A DNA stretch of 64,000 nt from Phocicoccus pinnipedialis (GCF_903994035.1 NZ_CAJEWB010000005.1:1-64000), one strand, 5' to 3'; counted from the first letter of the stretch, positions 8,040-16,662 are shown. A program made the numbers and translations. Notes: generated by a model not told the origin, from the sequence alone.

Positions 8040-8993
8040 TTAATTCATTGTCGTATCAAACATTCTAATCTGACTTTCGATGTACTCACGCTTTGGTTCG
8101 AGTTTCGGTGGTAATGCGAGACTTTCTCCCATCGTCTCGTATGGTTCATCTGTGTCGAAACCTGGTCCATCAGTAGAAATCTCAATTAAGATATGTCCAA
8201 TTCTTGCATACAATGCTTTGAAATAGAAACGGTCAATAATGGTTGAGTTTGGAATACCCATGCCTTTATAGCGTGCTTCCCATTCTTCAATCGCTGCGTC
8301 ATCTTTAACTCTGAATGATACATGGTGAACTTCACCATATCCTTGTACACCTTCTGTTTCTTGATTGTTATATAAGAACACACGTCCGCCGTTTCCACCT
8401 TCGCCGACTTCTAATACTGCAAATTCATCATCTTTATGGATTTCTCTCATCTTATAAATTTGTTTTAAAGTTATTAAGAAATCTTCGTAATAAGATACAT
8501 GGATTTCAATTGGACCTAAACCATAGATCGCATATTGTTCAGGAACTGGACCATTTTTCCAAGGTGTTCCTGCTGCAACACCTGTATTATTCTCATCTGA
8601 GATTAATTGGTATAGTTGTCCATCCTCTTCTTCAAATCTAAGTACTTTATTACCAAATACTTCACTAATATCTTCATGTTTTACATTGAATTCTTCAAAT
8701 CTCTTCTTATAATATTCAAGAGCCTCATCACTTGGCACACGGAATGATGTTCTATAGATTGAGTTTGTTCCAGCCTTACCCTTAGGTTGACCTGGGAAAT
8801 CAAAGAATGTCATATCCGTACCTGCAGTTCCACCATCATCTGCAAAAAATGTATGGTATGTGTGAATGTCATCTTGGTTGACCGTTTTCTTTACAAGTCT
8901 CATTCCGAGTACTTTAGTGAAAAATTCATAGTTTCTTACTACATCATCTGTCATCGCTGTTACATGGTGAATACCTAATAAATTATTTTTCAT
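8040..8993 (-). CDS. mhqO: ring-cleaving dioxygenase MhqO/MhqE, copy 1
   Basis: 317-residue VOC-fold dioxygenase, first gene after the internal MhqR-type operator. The paired motifs GIHHVTAMTDD and GEVHHVSFRVKD supply the His ligands, and LIEISTDGPGFDTDE the acidic ligand. It is paralogous to the downstream copy across its whole length, so the pair arose by tandem duplication. The promoter lies about 35-65 bp upstream, with the operator inside it. Expected role: cleavage of hydroquinone or catechol-like compounds under quinone stress. Confidence 0.88.
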   Translation of the reverse strand: MKNNLLGIHHVTAMTDDVVRNYEFFTKVLGMRLVKKTVNQDDIHTYHTFFADDGGTAGTDMTFFDFPGQPKGKAGTNSIYRTSFRVPSDEALEYYKKRFEEFNVKHEDISEVFGNKVLRFEEEDGQLYQLISDENNTGVAAGTPWKNGPVPEQYAIYGLGPIEIHVSYYEDFLITLKQIYKMREIHKDDEFAVLEVGEGGNGGRVFLYNNQETEGVQGYGEVHHVSFRVKDDAAIEEWEARYKGMGIPNSTIIDRFYFKALYARIGHILIEISTDGPGFDTDEPYETMGESLALPPKLEPKREYIESQIRMFDTTMN

Positions 8994-9027
8994 TATCCAT
9001 TACTCCTAATAGCAAGTTTATAAATAC

Positions 9028-9057
9028 ATTATATCTCGATTTCGAGATATATATCAA
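9028..9057 (-). promoter_or_regulatory. promoter with MhqR-type operator in front of mhqO
   Basis: Minus-strand -35 TTGATA (9057-9052), 18-bp spacer, -10 TATAAT (9033-9028). A perfect 9-2-9 inverted repeat, ATATCTCGA-AA-TCGAGATAT (9050-9031), fills the spacer and overlaps the -10. The half-site ATCTCGA is that known for MhqR operators in Bacillus/Staphylococcus. Binding here would block RNA polymerase. The spacing is one base longer than ideal. Confidence 0.85.
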
Positions 9058-9074
9058 AAATTATGCTCAAAGTA

Positions 9075-9512
9075 TCAAATGATATTTGATACCCGAGCAG
9101 AAACTTTCTTTAATGCTTCTTTTAATATTTCTAATTCATCATCTTCTAAGCAATCAAAGAAAGATTGAATCATTGCTGCGTGCATTGGAAAAATCTCTTC
9201 CATAACAGTTCGCCCTGCGTCTGTAATGCTCACATAAAATGTTCGTCTATCTTTTGTGTCTTGTTCTTTAATTACATACCCTTTTTCAATAAGTCTCTCA
9301 ATTACATATGTTGTTGAGCTACTAGCAATTAAAATACGGTCTCTAATGGTTTGAATCGTTAACGGGCCTTTTGTATAAAGCACCTCGAGTACTGCAAATT
9401 CCGTAACAGACAAGCCATATTTTCGAATATCTTTACGAATTGCAATATCAATAGCATCATTCGTACGCTTTAATGCAATAAACGCTTTTAACGAGGTTTC
9501 ATCTCTTTTCAT
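9075..9512 (-). CDS. mhqR: MarR-family quinone-sensing repressor MhqR
   Basis: 145-residue winged-helix MarR protein. The recognition-helix region reads ILIASSSTTYVIERLIEKGYV and the wing carries the MarR-typical DRR (EQDTKDRRTFYVSITDAGR). Two matching operators flank the gene, one over its own promoter and one in front of mhqO, so autoregulation is expected. It heads a minus-strand array mhqR, mhqO, mhqO2, mhqD, GNAT, comparable to mhqRED of S. aureus. GAGGTG lies 9 bases before the ATG. Confidence 0.9.
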   Translation of the reverse strand: MKRDETSLKAFIALKRTNDAIDIAIRKDIRKYGLSVTEFAVLEVLYTKGPLTIQTIRDRILIASSSTTYVIERLIEKGYVIKEQDTKDRRTFYVSITDAGRTVMEEIFPMHAAMIQSFFDCLEDDELEILKEALKKVSARVSNII

Positions 9513-9530
9513 ATAATTTACACCTCTATT

Positions 9531-9577
9531 TAGTTCGAATTTGAGATAATTATACTACCTTGATTTCGAACTGTCAA
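9531..9577 (-). promoter_or_regulatory. mhqR promoter with autoregulatory operator
   Basis: Consensus minus-strand promoter: -35 TTGACA (9577-9572), 17-bp spacer, -10 TATAAT (9554-9549). An imperfect copy of the MhqR operator (TATCTCAAATTCGAACTA, about 9548-9531) begins in the -10 and covers the start site. A half-site TTCGAA also lies in the spacer. A consensus promoter that would be very strong unless repressed fits an autoregulated repressor. Confidence 0.85.
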
Positions 9578-9737
9578 TTTTGCATATATAAAAGTCATTA
9601 GCCTTAATTACAATCTCCTTAATGTTGAAATATCCATTAAATTTTGACTAAATTGTGAAATTCGTTAAAATTATCAATATATGATTCATGTATTAGAGTA
9701 TAGAATCATTAATACATAAAAAGGGGAGGTAATTTCA

Positions 9738-10547
9738 ATGTCAAACGATGAAAAGAGACCACATGAGCGTAATGAAAAACAATTTTCAAGACGTGATTTC
9801 TTGAAAACAACTGGGGTAGCAACTGGTGGTATTTTAGCAGGTAGCTTACTTGGTGGTGTGGTCACTCACTTTGGTGACTCTGGACTCAAAGACCAAGAAC
9901 CTAATGGTGAAGGTGGTACAAATGAAACTCCGGAATCTCAGAAAGGTAATCTTACGGATGCACGTGTATTCTTCAATAGAAAATCAGACTTCAGTACATT
10001 AGCTGCTGCAGCTGAACGTATTTTCCCTGAAGATGATCTTGGTCCAGGTGCAATCTCACTTGGTGTTCCTTACTTTATCGACAAACAATGTCACAGTTGG
10101 TGGGGATTCAATGGTAAAAACTACACAGATGGACCACACGACTTTGAAAAGACGCCAGAATTCGGTATACAAGAGAAGCTAAACCGTGGTCAAATCTTTA
10201 AGCTTGGCCTTGAGAAAATGAATGAAATAGCGAACGATGAATTCGACGGTAATTTCTGGGAGATCGATTCAAAAGATCAAGACGAGATCCTAAAGAAATT
10301 TGAATCAAATGATGACGATGTAAAAATGAATGGTGTGCGTGCAGACGTATTCTTCAGTTTACTTCGAGATACAACTATTTGGGGTGTATATGCAGATCCC
10401 GCATATGGTGGAAATCGCGATATGGAAGGTTGGAAAATGATTGAATTCCCAGGTCCACGCATGGGCTGGGCGAACATTATTCAAGAAGAAGAATTCCATA
10501 AAGAAGCACCACAAAGCTTAAGAACATACCAAGGAGGTAAAATGTAA
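9738..10547 (+). CDS. Tat-exported gluconate 2-dehydrogenase subunit 3 family protein
   Basis: 269 residues with a twin-arginine signal near 19-45 (SRRDFLKTTGVATGG then a hydrophobic stretch). The mature part resembles the gamma/subunit-3 family that accompanies membrane GMC dehydrogenases; it has the typical AAAERIFPEDDLGPGA start and W-rich middle. Its stop overlaps the ATG of the GMC flavoprotein (TAATG), so the two subunits are translationally coupled. In this family the small subunit carries the Tat signal and escorts the flavoprotein outside. No cytochrome c subunit is present nearby. Confidence 0.88.
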   Translation: MSNDEKRPHERNEKQFSRRDFLKTTGVATGGILAGSLLGGVVTHFGDSGLKDQEPNGEGGTNETPESQKGNLTDARVFFNRKSDFSTLAAAAERIFPEDDLGPGAISLGVPYFIDKQCHSWWGFNGKNYTDGPHDFEKTPEFGIQEKLNRGQIFKLGLEKMNEIANDEFDGNFWEIDSKDQDEILKKFESNDDDVKMNGVRADVFFSLLRDTTIWGVYADPAYGGNRDMEGWKMIEFPGPRMGWANIIQEEEFHKEAPQSLRTYQGGKM

Positions 10548-12298
10548 TGGCTAAAAAACTTGATAAAGTAGATGTAGTTGTCGTTGGTATGGGATGGGCT
10601 GGCGGTATTGTTAGTGCTGAGATGGCAAAAGCAGGAAAAAAAGTTGTTGGTCTTGAAAAAGGAGACCACATTAAACGAGAAGATTATATCGGCGTTAAAG
10701 ACGAACTACGTTTTGACAATCAATTCCAAATTATGCAAGAACTTAAAAAAGACACTGTGACTTCTCGTAACGAAATAGACGAAACTGCTTTACCTATCCG
10801 TACACGTAAAAAGATGCAGATTGGAGCAAATCTAGGCGGTGCATCTGTACACTGGGCTGGTGCAAGCTATAGATATTGGCCATACGAATTTGAAATACGT
10901 TCTAAAACTATTGAAAAATATGGTAAGGATAAGATTCCTGAGGATATGAACCTACAAGACTGGGGCCTTACGTATGATGAAATGGAACCTTATTATGAAA
11001 AATGGGAATATACAGCTGGGATCTCTGGAGAACAGGATCCAAACGCGCCAAAACGTAACAAGCCTTGGCCAAACCCACCACTTCTAGAATCACCATCACT
11101 AAGACTTTTTAAAGATGCATGTAAAGAACTTGGGCATAAACCGTTCCAAATTGCTGCGGGTAACATGTCCGAGAACTATGAAAACCCAGATGGCGAGAAG
11201 CTAAATGCGTGTATGTACTGTTCATATTGTACACGTCATGGCTGTGACTTCGATGCTAAATCGGATCCACTTGCAACAGTTATCCCAACAGCTATGAGAC
11301 ATGATAATTTTGAACTACGTACACGTGCAAACGTACGACGCGTGATATATGATAAAGATTCTAAGAAAGCAACTGGTGTACTTTATGTTGATGAAAATAC
11401 AGGTCAAGAATATGAACAACCAGCTGAGGTTGTTGTACTAGCAGCATTCGCATTTACAAATAACCGTCTGCTCATGCTTTCTGATATTGGTGAACAATAC
11501 GATCCGAAAACACGTAAGGGTATAATCGGTCGTAACTTCAACGGACAATACAATAACGCATTTGCTGGTGTAAGAGGTTTCTTTGATAATAAGAAATTTA
11601 ACTTATATGCCGGTGCTGGGGCAATGGGGGCAGCAATCACTGATTTCGCTGCTGATAACTTCGACCACACAGATCTTGACTTCCTGGGTGGAGGTGCAAT
11701 TGAGTTACGTCAGTACGGCTTTGCAGCAATCAAGAGTTCTGGAAACATTAAGTCTGGTACACCAAATTGGGGTGCAGAGTATAAAAAAGAATCTCTTAAC
11801 TATGCGCATCGTATGCTCCAAATTTGGTACACAAACAACACGTTCTCATATTGGCATAACTACGTAGATCTCGATCCAACATATAAGGATGAATATGGCG
11901 ATCCACTCTTACGTGTGACGTATAAATTTGGTTCAGGATCAAAAGAAATCATGGAGTTCGGTGTAGAGAAATGTCGAGAAATTATGGAAAAAATGGGTGC
12001 AGATCATATTGAAGAAGATAGTATCCCAGAAGAATTTGACCATGAGTTCTCAGGCGGACACTATACTGGCGGTGTTGTAATGGGAGAAGACCCAGAAACA
12101 TCGGCAGTGAATAACTACCTACAAATGTGGGATGTCGACAACCTATTCGTAGTTGGTGGCTCTGCTTTCCCACAGTTTGGCGGACACCACCCAACACCAA
12201 CAATCGGCGCACTCTCGTACAGAGCAGCTGAAGGTGTCGAGAAATATCTTAAAGATAAAAAACCGCTTGCAAAAGCAAAGAAAACAACAAAAGCATAA
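10547..12298 (+). CDS. GMC-family dehydrogenase, flavoprotein subunit (gluconate/sugar-acid dehydrogenase type)
   Basis: 583 residues. The FAD Rossmann motif is VVGMGWAGGIVSAE (about 12-25). Next come the GMC block LGGASVHWAGASYRYW, a cysteine cluster CMYCSYCTRHGC (about 224-235) typical of three-subunit sugar dehydrogenases, and the C-terminal active-site block FPQFGGHHPTPTIGALSYRAAE with the catalytic His pair. It lacks its own signal peptide and probably travels with the Tat-bearing small subunit. Electron acceptor unknown; a quinone would be expected. Substrate (gluconate, 2-keto acid, sorbitol) cannot be told from sequence alone. Confidence 0.88.
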   Translation: MAKKLDKVDVVVVGMGWAGGIVSAEMAKAGKKVVGLEKGDHIKREDYIGVKDELRFDNQFQIMQELKKDTVTSRNEIDETALPIRTRKKMQIGANLGGASVHWAGASYRYWPYEFEIRSKTIEKYGKDKIPEDMNLQDWGLTYDEMEPYYEKWEYTAGISGEQDPNAPKRNKPWPNPPLLESPSLRLFKDACKELGHKPFQIAAGNMSENYENPDGEKLNACMYCSYCTRHGCDFDAKSDPLATVIPTAMRHDNFELRTRANVRRVIYDKDSKKATGVLYVDENTGQEYEQPAEVVVLAAFAFTNNRLLMLSDIGEQYDPKTRKGIIGRNFNGQYNNAFAGVRGFFDNKKFNLYAGAGAMGAAITDFAADNFDHTDLDFLGGGAIELRQYGFAAIKSSGNIKSGTPNWGAEYKKESLNYAHRMLQIWYTNNTFSYWHNYVDLDPTYKDEYGDPLLRVTYKFGSGSKEIMEFGVEKCREIMEKMGADHIEEDSIPEEFDHEFSGGHYTGGVVMGEDPETSAVNNYLQMWDVDNLFVVGGSAFPQFGGHHPTPTIGALSYRAAEGVEKYLKDKKPLAKAKKTTKA

Positions 12299-12314
12299 CT
12301 TTATTTTGAAATTT

Positions 12315-12348
12315 AAAAAACCTTGGAATTAAATCCCAAGGTTTTTTT
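12315..12348 (+). terminator. terminator after GMC dehydrogenase
   Basis: AAACCTTGG/CCAAGGTTT inverted repeat with a T run, 15 bp past the stop codon. Confidence 0.88.
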
Positions 12349-12422
12349 ATGATTATCTTACACTGACTCAAAACACTTATTCTATAAGAAAATAATATTA
12401 ACAGTTAAATTATAATTTAACT

Positions 12423-12455
12423 AAAAAACACATCTCCCGAAATTTCAGGAAACGT
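12423..12455 (-). terminator. terminator after DUF1307 lipoprotein
   Basis: Minus-strand hairpin around TCCTGAAATTTCGGGA (one wobble pair), extended by CAC/GTG, followed by TTTTTT. Confidence 0.75.
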
Positions 12456-12464
12456 GCTTCTTTC

Positions 12465-13463
12465 TTACTTTTTAGTTTCGATATACTGTAGTCCATTTGA
12501 TAGAAGTCCACTAGCAGTTACTGTATAGTTTCTTGCTTCTTCTTTTGCTTCTTTACTCGTTGGATCAATGCCCATTATCGCTAATACTTTGTCTATATCT
12601 GCAATTTTTTCATAATCAATGACACCGTCTACCGTGAATTTATCTTCTTCAAATTTCATTTCAAAGCTCACGCCGTCTTCTTTACTTAATTCTTCGTACC
12701 CTTTAACCGTATCTTTAAATTTTTCTTCTGCAGCTGCCTTGTCCGCTAAGTCTAGTGATGCATATGTTTGTTCATTATACGTCGTTTGTTTCAAGACTTT
12801 ATTTTTACCATCCTGCAAGATCGCTACTTCGTAAAGATATCCTTCTTTTTCGCCACGGAATACTTCAGTCGTTTGTTCGCCTTCTAAATAGTATCCTTGC
12901 TTTTTAAAGTTATCAACACTTAACTGATAACTTACAAACTGCGATTCTTTGCTTGTGCCCTCTGGCATTGATGCGACTAAATTAAGGTCTGCTACTGTGT
13001 AGTCTACTTTGAACGTTTCAATAAATGTGTTATCCGTGTACTCTACTTTGTACTCGACACCCTCTTGATCTTTGTATTTTTCCGCGTCACCGATATCTTT
13101 AATTTTATCGCGTGCTTCTTGTTCGTTTTCTACTCCAAGGGTGCTATAATCGCCTTCAGTAATTTGAGTTTGCTCAAGCAATACATCCTCTGCATGCTTC
13201 ATCTCAATAGAGCTTTCTAATCCAGTCGCTTCTTTCTTCATAACATTGGTTTTAGCTTTCGACTCATCGTATAATGATTTTGATGTCGTATTATTATCCG
13301 CTTCACTATCAGTTGCTTCCTCAGAAGACGTCGCTTCTTTCTCTACCTCTTCCGTCTTTTCATTCTTCGACTCTTCGGTGCGTTCAGTTTTTTTATCATC
13401 ATTCGAACACGCGACAAGTGTTATGAATGATAAAGACAGCAATACCAACCAAAATTTTCTCAT
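12465..13463 (-). CDS. lipoprotein with two YehR/DUF1307-like domains
   Basis: 332 residues with a lipoprotein signal (lipobox TLVAC, Cys19), then an acidic Ser/Thr/Glu/Lys linker to about residue 60. The rest reads as two related halves. Each has a GVEYKVEYTDNTFIETFKVDY / GVSFEMKFEEDKFTVDGVIDY type strand pair and a YEK-like helix, which fits DUF1307 domains arranged in tandem. The start at 13463 follows GGGAGGGG; six more codons are open upstream but cover the ribosome binding site. Function unknown; outer face of the membrane. Confidence 0.72.
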   Translation of the reverse strand: MRKFWLVLLSLSFITLVACSNDDKKTERTEESKNEKTEEVEKEATSSEEATDSEADNNTTSKSLYDESKAKTNVMKKEATGLESSIEMKHAEDVLLEQTQITEGDYSTLGVENEQEARDKIKDIGDAEKYKDQEGVEYKVEYTDNTFIETFKVDYTVADLNLVASMPEGTSKESQFVSYQLSVDNFKKQGYYLEGEQTTEVFRGEKEGYLYEVAILQDGKNKVLKQTTYNEQTYASLDLADKAAAEEKFKDTVKGYEELSKEDGVSFEMKFEEDKFTVDGVIDYEKIADIDKVLAIMGIDPTSKEAKEEARNYTVTASGLLSNGLQYIETKK

Positions 13464-13579
13464 TAAAAATTCCCCTCCCATAAATTATGTAACATTCACA
13501 CTGCACCTATTATGGTAGCACGTTTAAAGAATCAGATAATAGTGTATAGATACATAAAGAACCATTAAAGGAGAACAGT

Positions 13580-14185
13580 ATGCAACTTATAAATCTATCA
13601 TTCCTACCAGAAAGCGTACTTGGATGGGCAGTGTTCCTTATAACTACAGTTACCTTATTTATACTACTTCTAAACCTAAGGTCTAAAAAGTATAAAACAC
13701 CCTACGCCGAAGATTTACTAAGTCCGGTTATTCAAGATCCATTTCAACTCGTGAAAGAAAAGGCGCTTGCGACTGCACATAACAGAAAATCTGAAGCGGC
13801 TAATGATCGTAACAGCGATGTATTTATTTCATTTAAACCCGAAATAAACGAAGCATCCGTAGTAAAGTTAACGCATAATCAGGCAGTCGTTACTGAAATT
13901 GAGCGTACGACGTATTTTATACATCACGAAGAAATATCTGTCGATAATCTCGATGAGACAAAAGATAAACTCAATACAGCGGTAGATAAAGGTATCGATG
14001 CATTCAATAATATTCTTTCTGTCGATTCAGATACGTTCGTAGAAGCTGATAAAGTGATTGGAATGACAAACGTCGTTCAAAAAGTAGATGAAAACACAGG
14101 TGAGACTGTACTTTTTATTGCAAGTGATCTTGACTACGAAAAATATGAAAACAAGCTCTACCATGAAGGTTATGAAAAAGCTTAA
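13580..14185 (+). CDS. hypothetical single-pass membrane protein
   Basis: 201 residues, family not recognised. One N-terminal transmembrane helix (about 11-34, LGWAVFLITTVTLFILLLNL) is followed by a soluble cytoplasmic or external domain of mixed alpha/beta character, rich in Asp, Glu and Lys. It reads like a small all-in-one stress or envelope factor, but no catalytic motif is visible. GGAG lies 7 bases before the ATG and a strong terminator follows, so it is a single-gene unit. Confidence 0.7.
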   Translation: MQLINLSFLPESVLGWAVFLITTVTLFILLLNLRSKKYKTPYAEDLLSPVIQDPFQLVKEKALATAHNRKSEAANDRNSDVFISFKPEINEASVVKLTHNQAVVTEIERTTYFIHHEEISVDNLDETKDKLNTAVDKGIDAFNNILSVDSDTFVEADKVIGMTNVVQKVDENTGETVLFIASDLDYEKYENKLYHEGYEKA

Positions 14186-14186
14186 G

Positions 14187-14207
14187 CGTGCCTCGGCACG
14201 TTTTTTT
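14187..14207 (+). terminator. terminator after 13580 gene
   Basis: CGTGCC-TC-GGCACG hairpin followed by seven T, directly after the stop. Confidence 0.88.
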
Positions 14208-14218
14208 ATTTAAAATAG

Positions 14219-14356
14219 CCATTCTATTTATTTCATAGAAATAATAAGATTGATGATAGTCTCAACCTTGCGACAAAAATATCGCCACGATTATCGTGGA
14301 TAGCTAAACAGTATGAAGAGAAAGTCATGCTTGATATTCACCCGCTTACTTATTGA
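14219..14356 (+). pseudogene. possible gene remnant (C-terminal fragment without start)
   Basis: A 45-codon open frame ends at TGA 14354-14356 and has no usable start. Its translation looks protein-like (RNNKIDDSLNLATKISP, then RLSWIAKQYEEKVMLDI) rather than like random AT-rich DNA. A terminator hairpin lies just upstream and a new gene starts downstream. I do not recognise the parent family. It could be chance. Confidence 0.3.
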
Positions 14357-14437
14357 ATTTAAGCAGATCTTTTATAGGATTTATTTACAAATCTAAGATA
14401 CTTCGTGTACGATTAAAAGAAAGCGCAAGGAGTACTT

Positions 14438-14965
14438 ATGTATATTATCTCTCTTATTATCGCTGCTGAGTTACTGATTTGGGTGTGTATTAGTCTTATA
14501 ATCTTTTCTCGTTATAAGTTAAAGAATAAGCCTCTGTCAGTCTTCTTTTTTATTTGGATGATTATAATTAATATTATCTTACTAATTTTGACAGCAGTAG
14601 ATTTAAAATCTGGAAGTACCGTAACGTTTGCTCATGGACTTGCTGCAATATACATTGGGATTAGTATCGCATTTGGTAGTCAAATGATTGGGTATGCAGA
14701 TCGCATGTATCAGAACTATTTTTTAAAAGAACATACCCCTATTGAAAAGCCAACTAAACGGCAAAAGCTCATGACGACTTTGCGTCACTTCTTAGCTTAT
14801 ATTATTGGTGCTGGGTTGCTTTACATTATGATTCAATATATTGGAAACGAGCCAGCAACAGGCAAATTACAATGGTTCATTAAAATTTGGACAATTGTGA
14901 TCGCAGTTGATCTCGGGATTACAATTGTTGCACTCACAAAACAGAATAAAACCAAAAAAGCTTAG
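14438..14965 (+). CDS. hypothetical multi-pass membrane protein
   Basis: 175 residues with about five hydrophobic helices (about 1-22, 33-55, 65-85, 113-135, 145-165), separated by short basic loops. YKLKNKP and KPTKRQK are probably cytoplasmic by the positive-inside rule. No conserved polar motif points to transport or catalysis. GGAG precedes the ATG, and the terminator overlaps the end of the gene. Confidence 0.7.
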   Translation: MYIISLIIAAELLIWVCISLIIFSRYKLKNKPLSVFFFIWMIIINIILLILTAVDLKSGSTVTFAHGLAAIYIGISIAFGSQMIGYADRMYQNYFLKEHTPIEKPTKRQKLMTTLRHFLAYIIGAGLLYIMIQYIGNEPATGKLQWFIKIWTIVIAVDLGITIVALTKQNKTKKA

Positions 14966-14988
14966 ACTGCTGGTCTAAGCTTTTTTGG
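14952..14988 (+). terminator. bidirectional terminator
   Basis: CCAAAAAAGCTTAGAC/GTCTAAGCTTTTTTGG, a long perfect inverted repeat with A and T runs on either side. It can stop both the plus-strand membrane protein gene and the minus-strand nos unit converging on it. It overlaps the last codons of the membrane protein. Confidence 0.85.
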
Positions 14989-15054
14989 TTGAGTACACTT
15001 ATTCTCTAGAAGAAGCTTTATAACTAGACACTCTCTTATCACAAAACATCTACT

Positions 15055-16113
15055 CTAATGATATGGACAGGTCTCTATAACTTCCTTCTTGGCATATTTA
15101 AATCTCGGACTGTGAACTGTATTATCAAAGCCATAATGATAATTATGAACGAGTGAAGGGGATAGTGGCGGCGCCAGCCAACTCCACTTTCCTGTCACTT
15201 TTCGTCCAGCTTTCTTTTCTTTGTCTTCAAAAAGTTTAAATTGCTTAGATGCTGTGATGTGGTCAACCATCGATACGCCACTCTTTTTAAATGAGTGATA
15301 AACCGCATAGTTAAACTCGACGAGTGCGCGGTCGCGCCAATAAGAATCCGTACGGTTTGTGTCTAAGTCAAACGCCTCAGCAATCGGCTTCAATTTATTA
15401 TACCGATACGTATCAGTAAAGTTTCTCACGCCGATTTCCGTCTCCATATACCATCCGTTAAACGGCACAGTATGATATTCGATGCCACCAATTTCTAGTA
15501 TCATATTCGATATCATCGGCACCGCATACCACTTGAGCCCAAGTGCTGCGAGCTTCGGATAATCGTCATGCACAATATCAATCTCGGTTATAACTTCTCG
15601 ATTATACTCGTGCACATGCCACTGACCATCAAAATGAAATGTAAGTGGCAACAGATTAAAGTCCGCTTCACTCTTTTTCCATCCTAAAGACTCAATGAAC
15701 TGTGTCGTATCTCTTGAACGTGGATCGCCTTTATTTTCGTATCCAGCATAGCGTAAAATCTGCTCATTTTTGAGTTTAAAATCGTTACTAAAAATTGATA
15801 TCATTGGCCGGATTTTTCCAGCATTTGTCGCATCAACAATATGCGTTTCAATCTCACTAATAAACACTTCAGGCGAATCCACATTTCTTAAGTCTCGCAC
15901 GATTAAGGTCTCCCAAAAGAGTCGCCCAATGCAGTGGTTCGAGTTACGCCACGCAACACGCGCACCATACTCTAATTCAGCTGTCGTATGGGTGTATGTG
16001 CCAGTCTCATTAATTTCATCTTCTATTTTGCGTAAGCGTGTGTCTTTATCTTGTGTCTCTAAACCACACTCTTCGTACATCATTTCAATAAATTTTTTCG
16101 CTTCATTAAACAT
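15055..16113 (-). CDS. nos: nitric oxide synthase, oxygenase domain only
   Basis: Bacterial NOS makes NO from L-arginine through heme and a reduced pterin; it borrows electrons from cellular reductases. The 352-residue length is right for bNOS. The heme-ligand Cys61 is in AWRNSNHCIGRLFW. The arginine-binding region with the conserved Trp/Glu is seen in KWYAVPMISNMILEIGGIEY, and the pterin-side segment in WSWLAPPLSPSLVHNYHYGF. GAGGTGA precedes the ATG. A dihydrofolate reductase gene lies 51 bp upstream on the same strand with no evident terminator between, so the two are probably cotranscribed. Confidence 0.96.
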   Translation of the reverse strand: MFNEAKKFIEMMYEECGLETQDKDTRLRKIEDEINETGTYTHTTAELEYGARVAWRNSNHCIGRLFWETLIVRDLRNVDSPEVFISEIETHIVDATNAGKIRPMISIFSNDFKLKNEQILRYAGYENKGDPRSRDTTQFIESLGWKKSEADFNLLPLTFHFDGQWHVHEYNREVITEIDIVHDDYPKLAALGLKWYAVPMISNMILEIGGIEYHTVPFNGWYMETEIGVRNFTDTYRYNKLKPIAEAFDLDTNRTDSYWRDRALVEFNYAVYHSFKKSGVSMVDHITASKQFKLFEDKEKKAGRKVTGKWSWLAPPLSPSLVHNYHYGFDNTVHSPRFKYAKKEVIETCPYH

Positions 16114-16164
16114 CTAGTCACCTCACTCACCTAGTATATATGAGCAATATGACTTCCGTGTGAA

Positions 16165-16662
16165 CTATTCCCGAATTCTTTTCCACACTTCAAACGTGTG
16201 CGGGTAGATGTTTTTATCGTCCACCACACCATCCCAATATTTCACTCGCTCGAACTTAGAATAATCAAAATCACCCGGGAAATACGTATCTCCGTTGAAC
16301 GATTCATGTATCACTGTACGGTACAGCTCATCCACCTCATTTTCAAACATCTCGAACAAGGTCGCACCACCGATAATATAAAAATCCTCACCGGAGTGCT
16401 CATGTAACCTTAAAATTTCTTCTTTAGAATGAACAATAATTGCACCGTTACCATCGTAATCTTCTCGGTGCGTGAGTACGATGTTGCGTCGCCCTTTCAG
16501 AGGACGTTTCGGAATCGTCTCATACGTGTCACGCCCCATCACAATATCCCCCCGCATCGTGACATCCTTGAAAAACTTTACATCTCCAGGAAGTCTCCAT
16601 GGAAGTTCATCATCCTTACCAATTAAACGATTTTCATCCTCTGCCCAAACATACGCTAACAT
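16165..16662 (-). CDS. folA: dihydrofolate reductase
   Basis: Reduces dihydrofolate to tetrahydrofolate with NADPH. 165 residues. Motifs: the Met20-type loop GKDDELPWRLPGDVKFFKDVT with the catalytic acid Asp, the NADPH segment MGRDTYETIPKRPLKGRRNIVLT, and the late GGATLFEMF. No thymidylate synthase gene is adjacent, which departs from the common thyA-dfrA pairing; nos follows instead. The N-terminus MLAYVWAEDENRLIG is slightly divergent. AGGAG lies 7 bases before the ATG. Confidence 0.95.
   Translation of the reverse strand: MLAYVWAEDENRLIGKDDELPWRLPGDVKFFKDVTMRGDIVMGRDTYETIPKRPLKGRRNIVLTHREDYDGNGAIIVHSKEEILRLHEHSGEDFYIIGGATLFEMFENEVDELYRTVIHESFNGDTYFPGDFDYSKFERVKYWDGVVDDKNIYPHTFEVWKRIRE

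Noticed and set aside
8315-8641. Long plus-strand frames opposite the dioxygenase genes
   Set aside because: They are antisense shadows without ribosome binding sites; the minus-strand genes have clear motifs.
9651-9690. Possible Rex-type half-site (TTGTGAAATTC) upstream of the GMC dehydrogenase pair
   Set aside because: Only one half matches; the second arm needed for a redox-regulator palindrome is missing.
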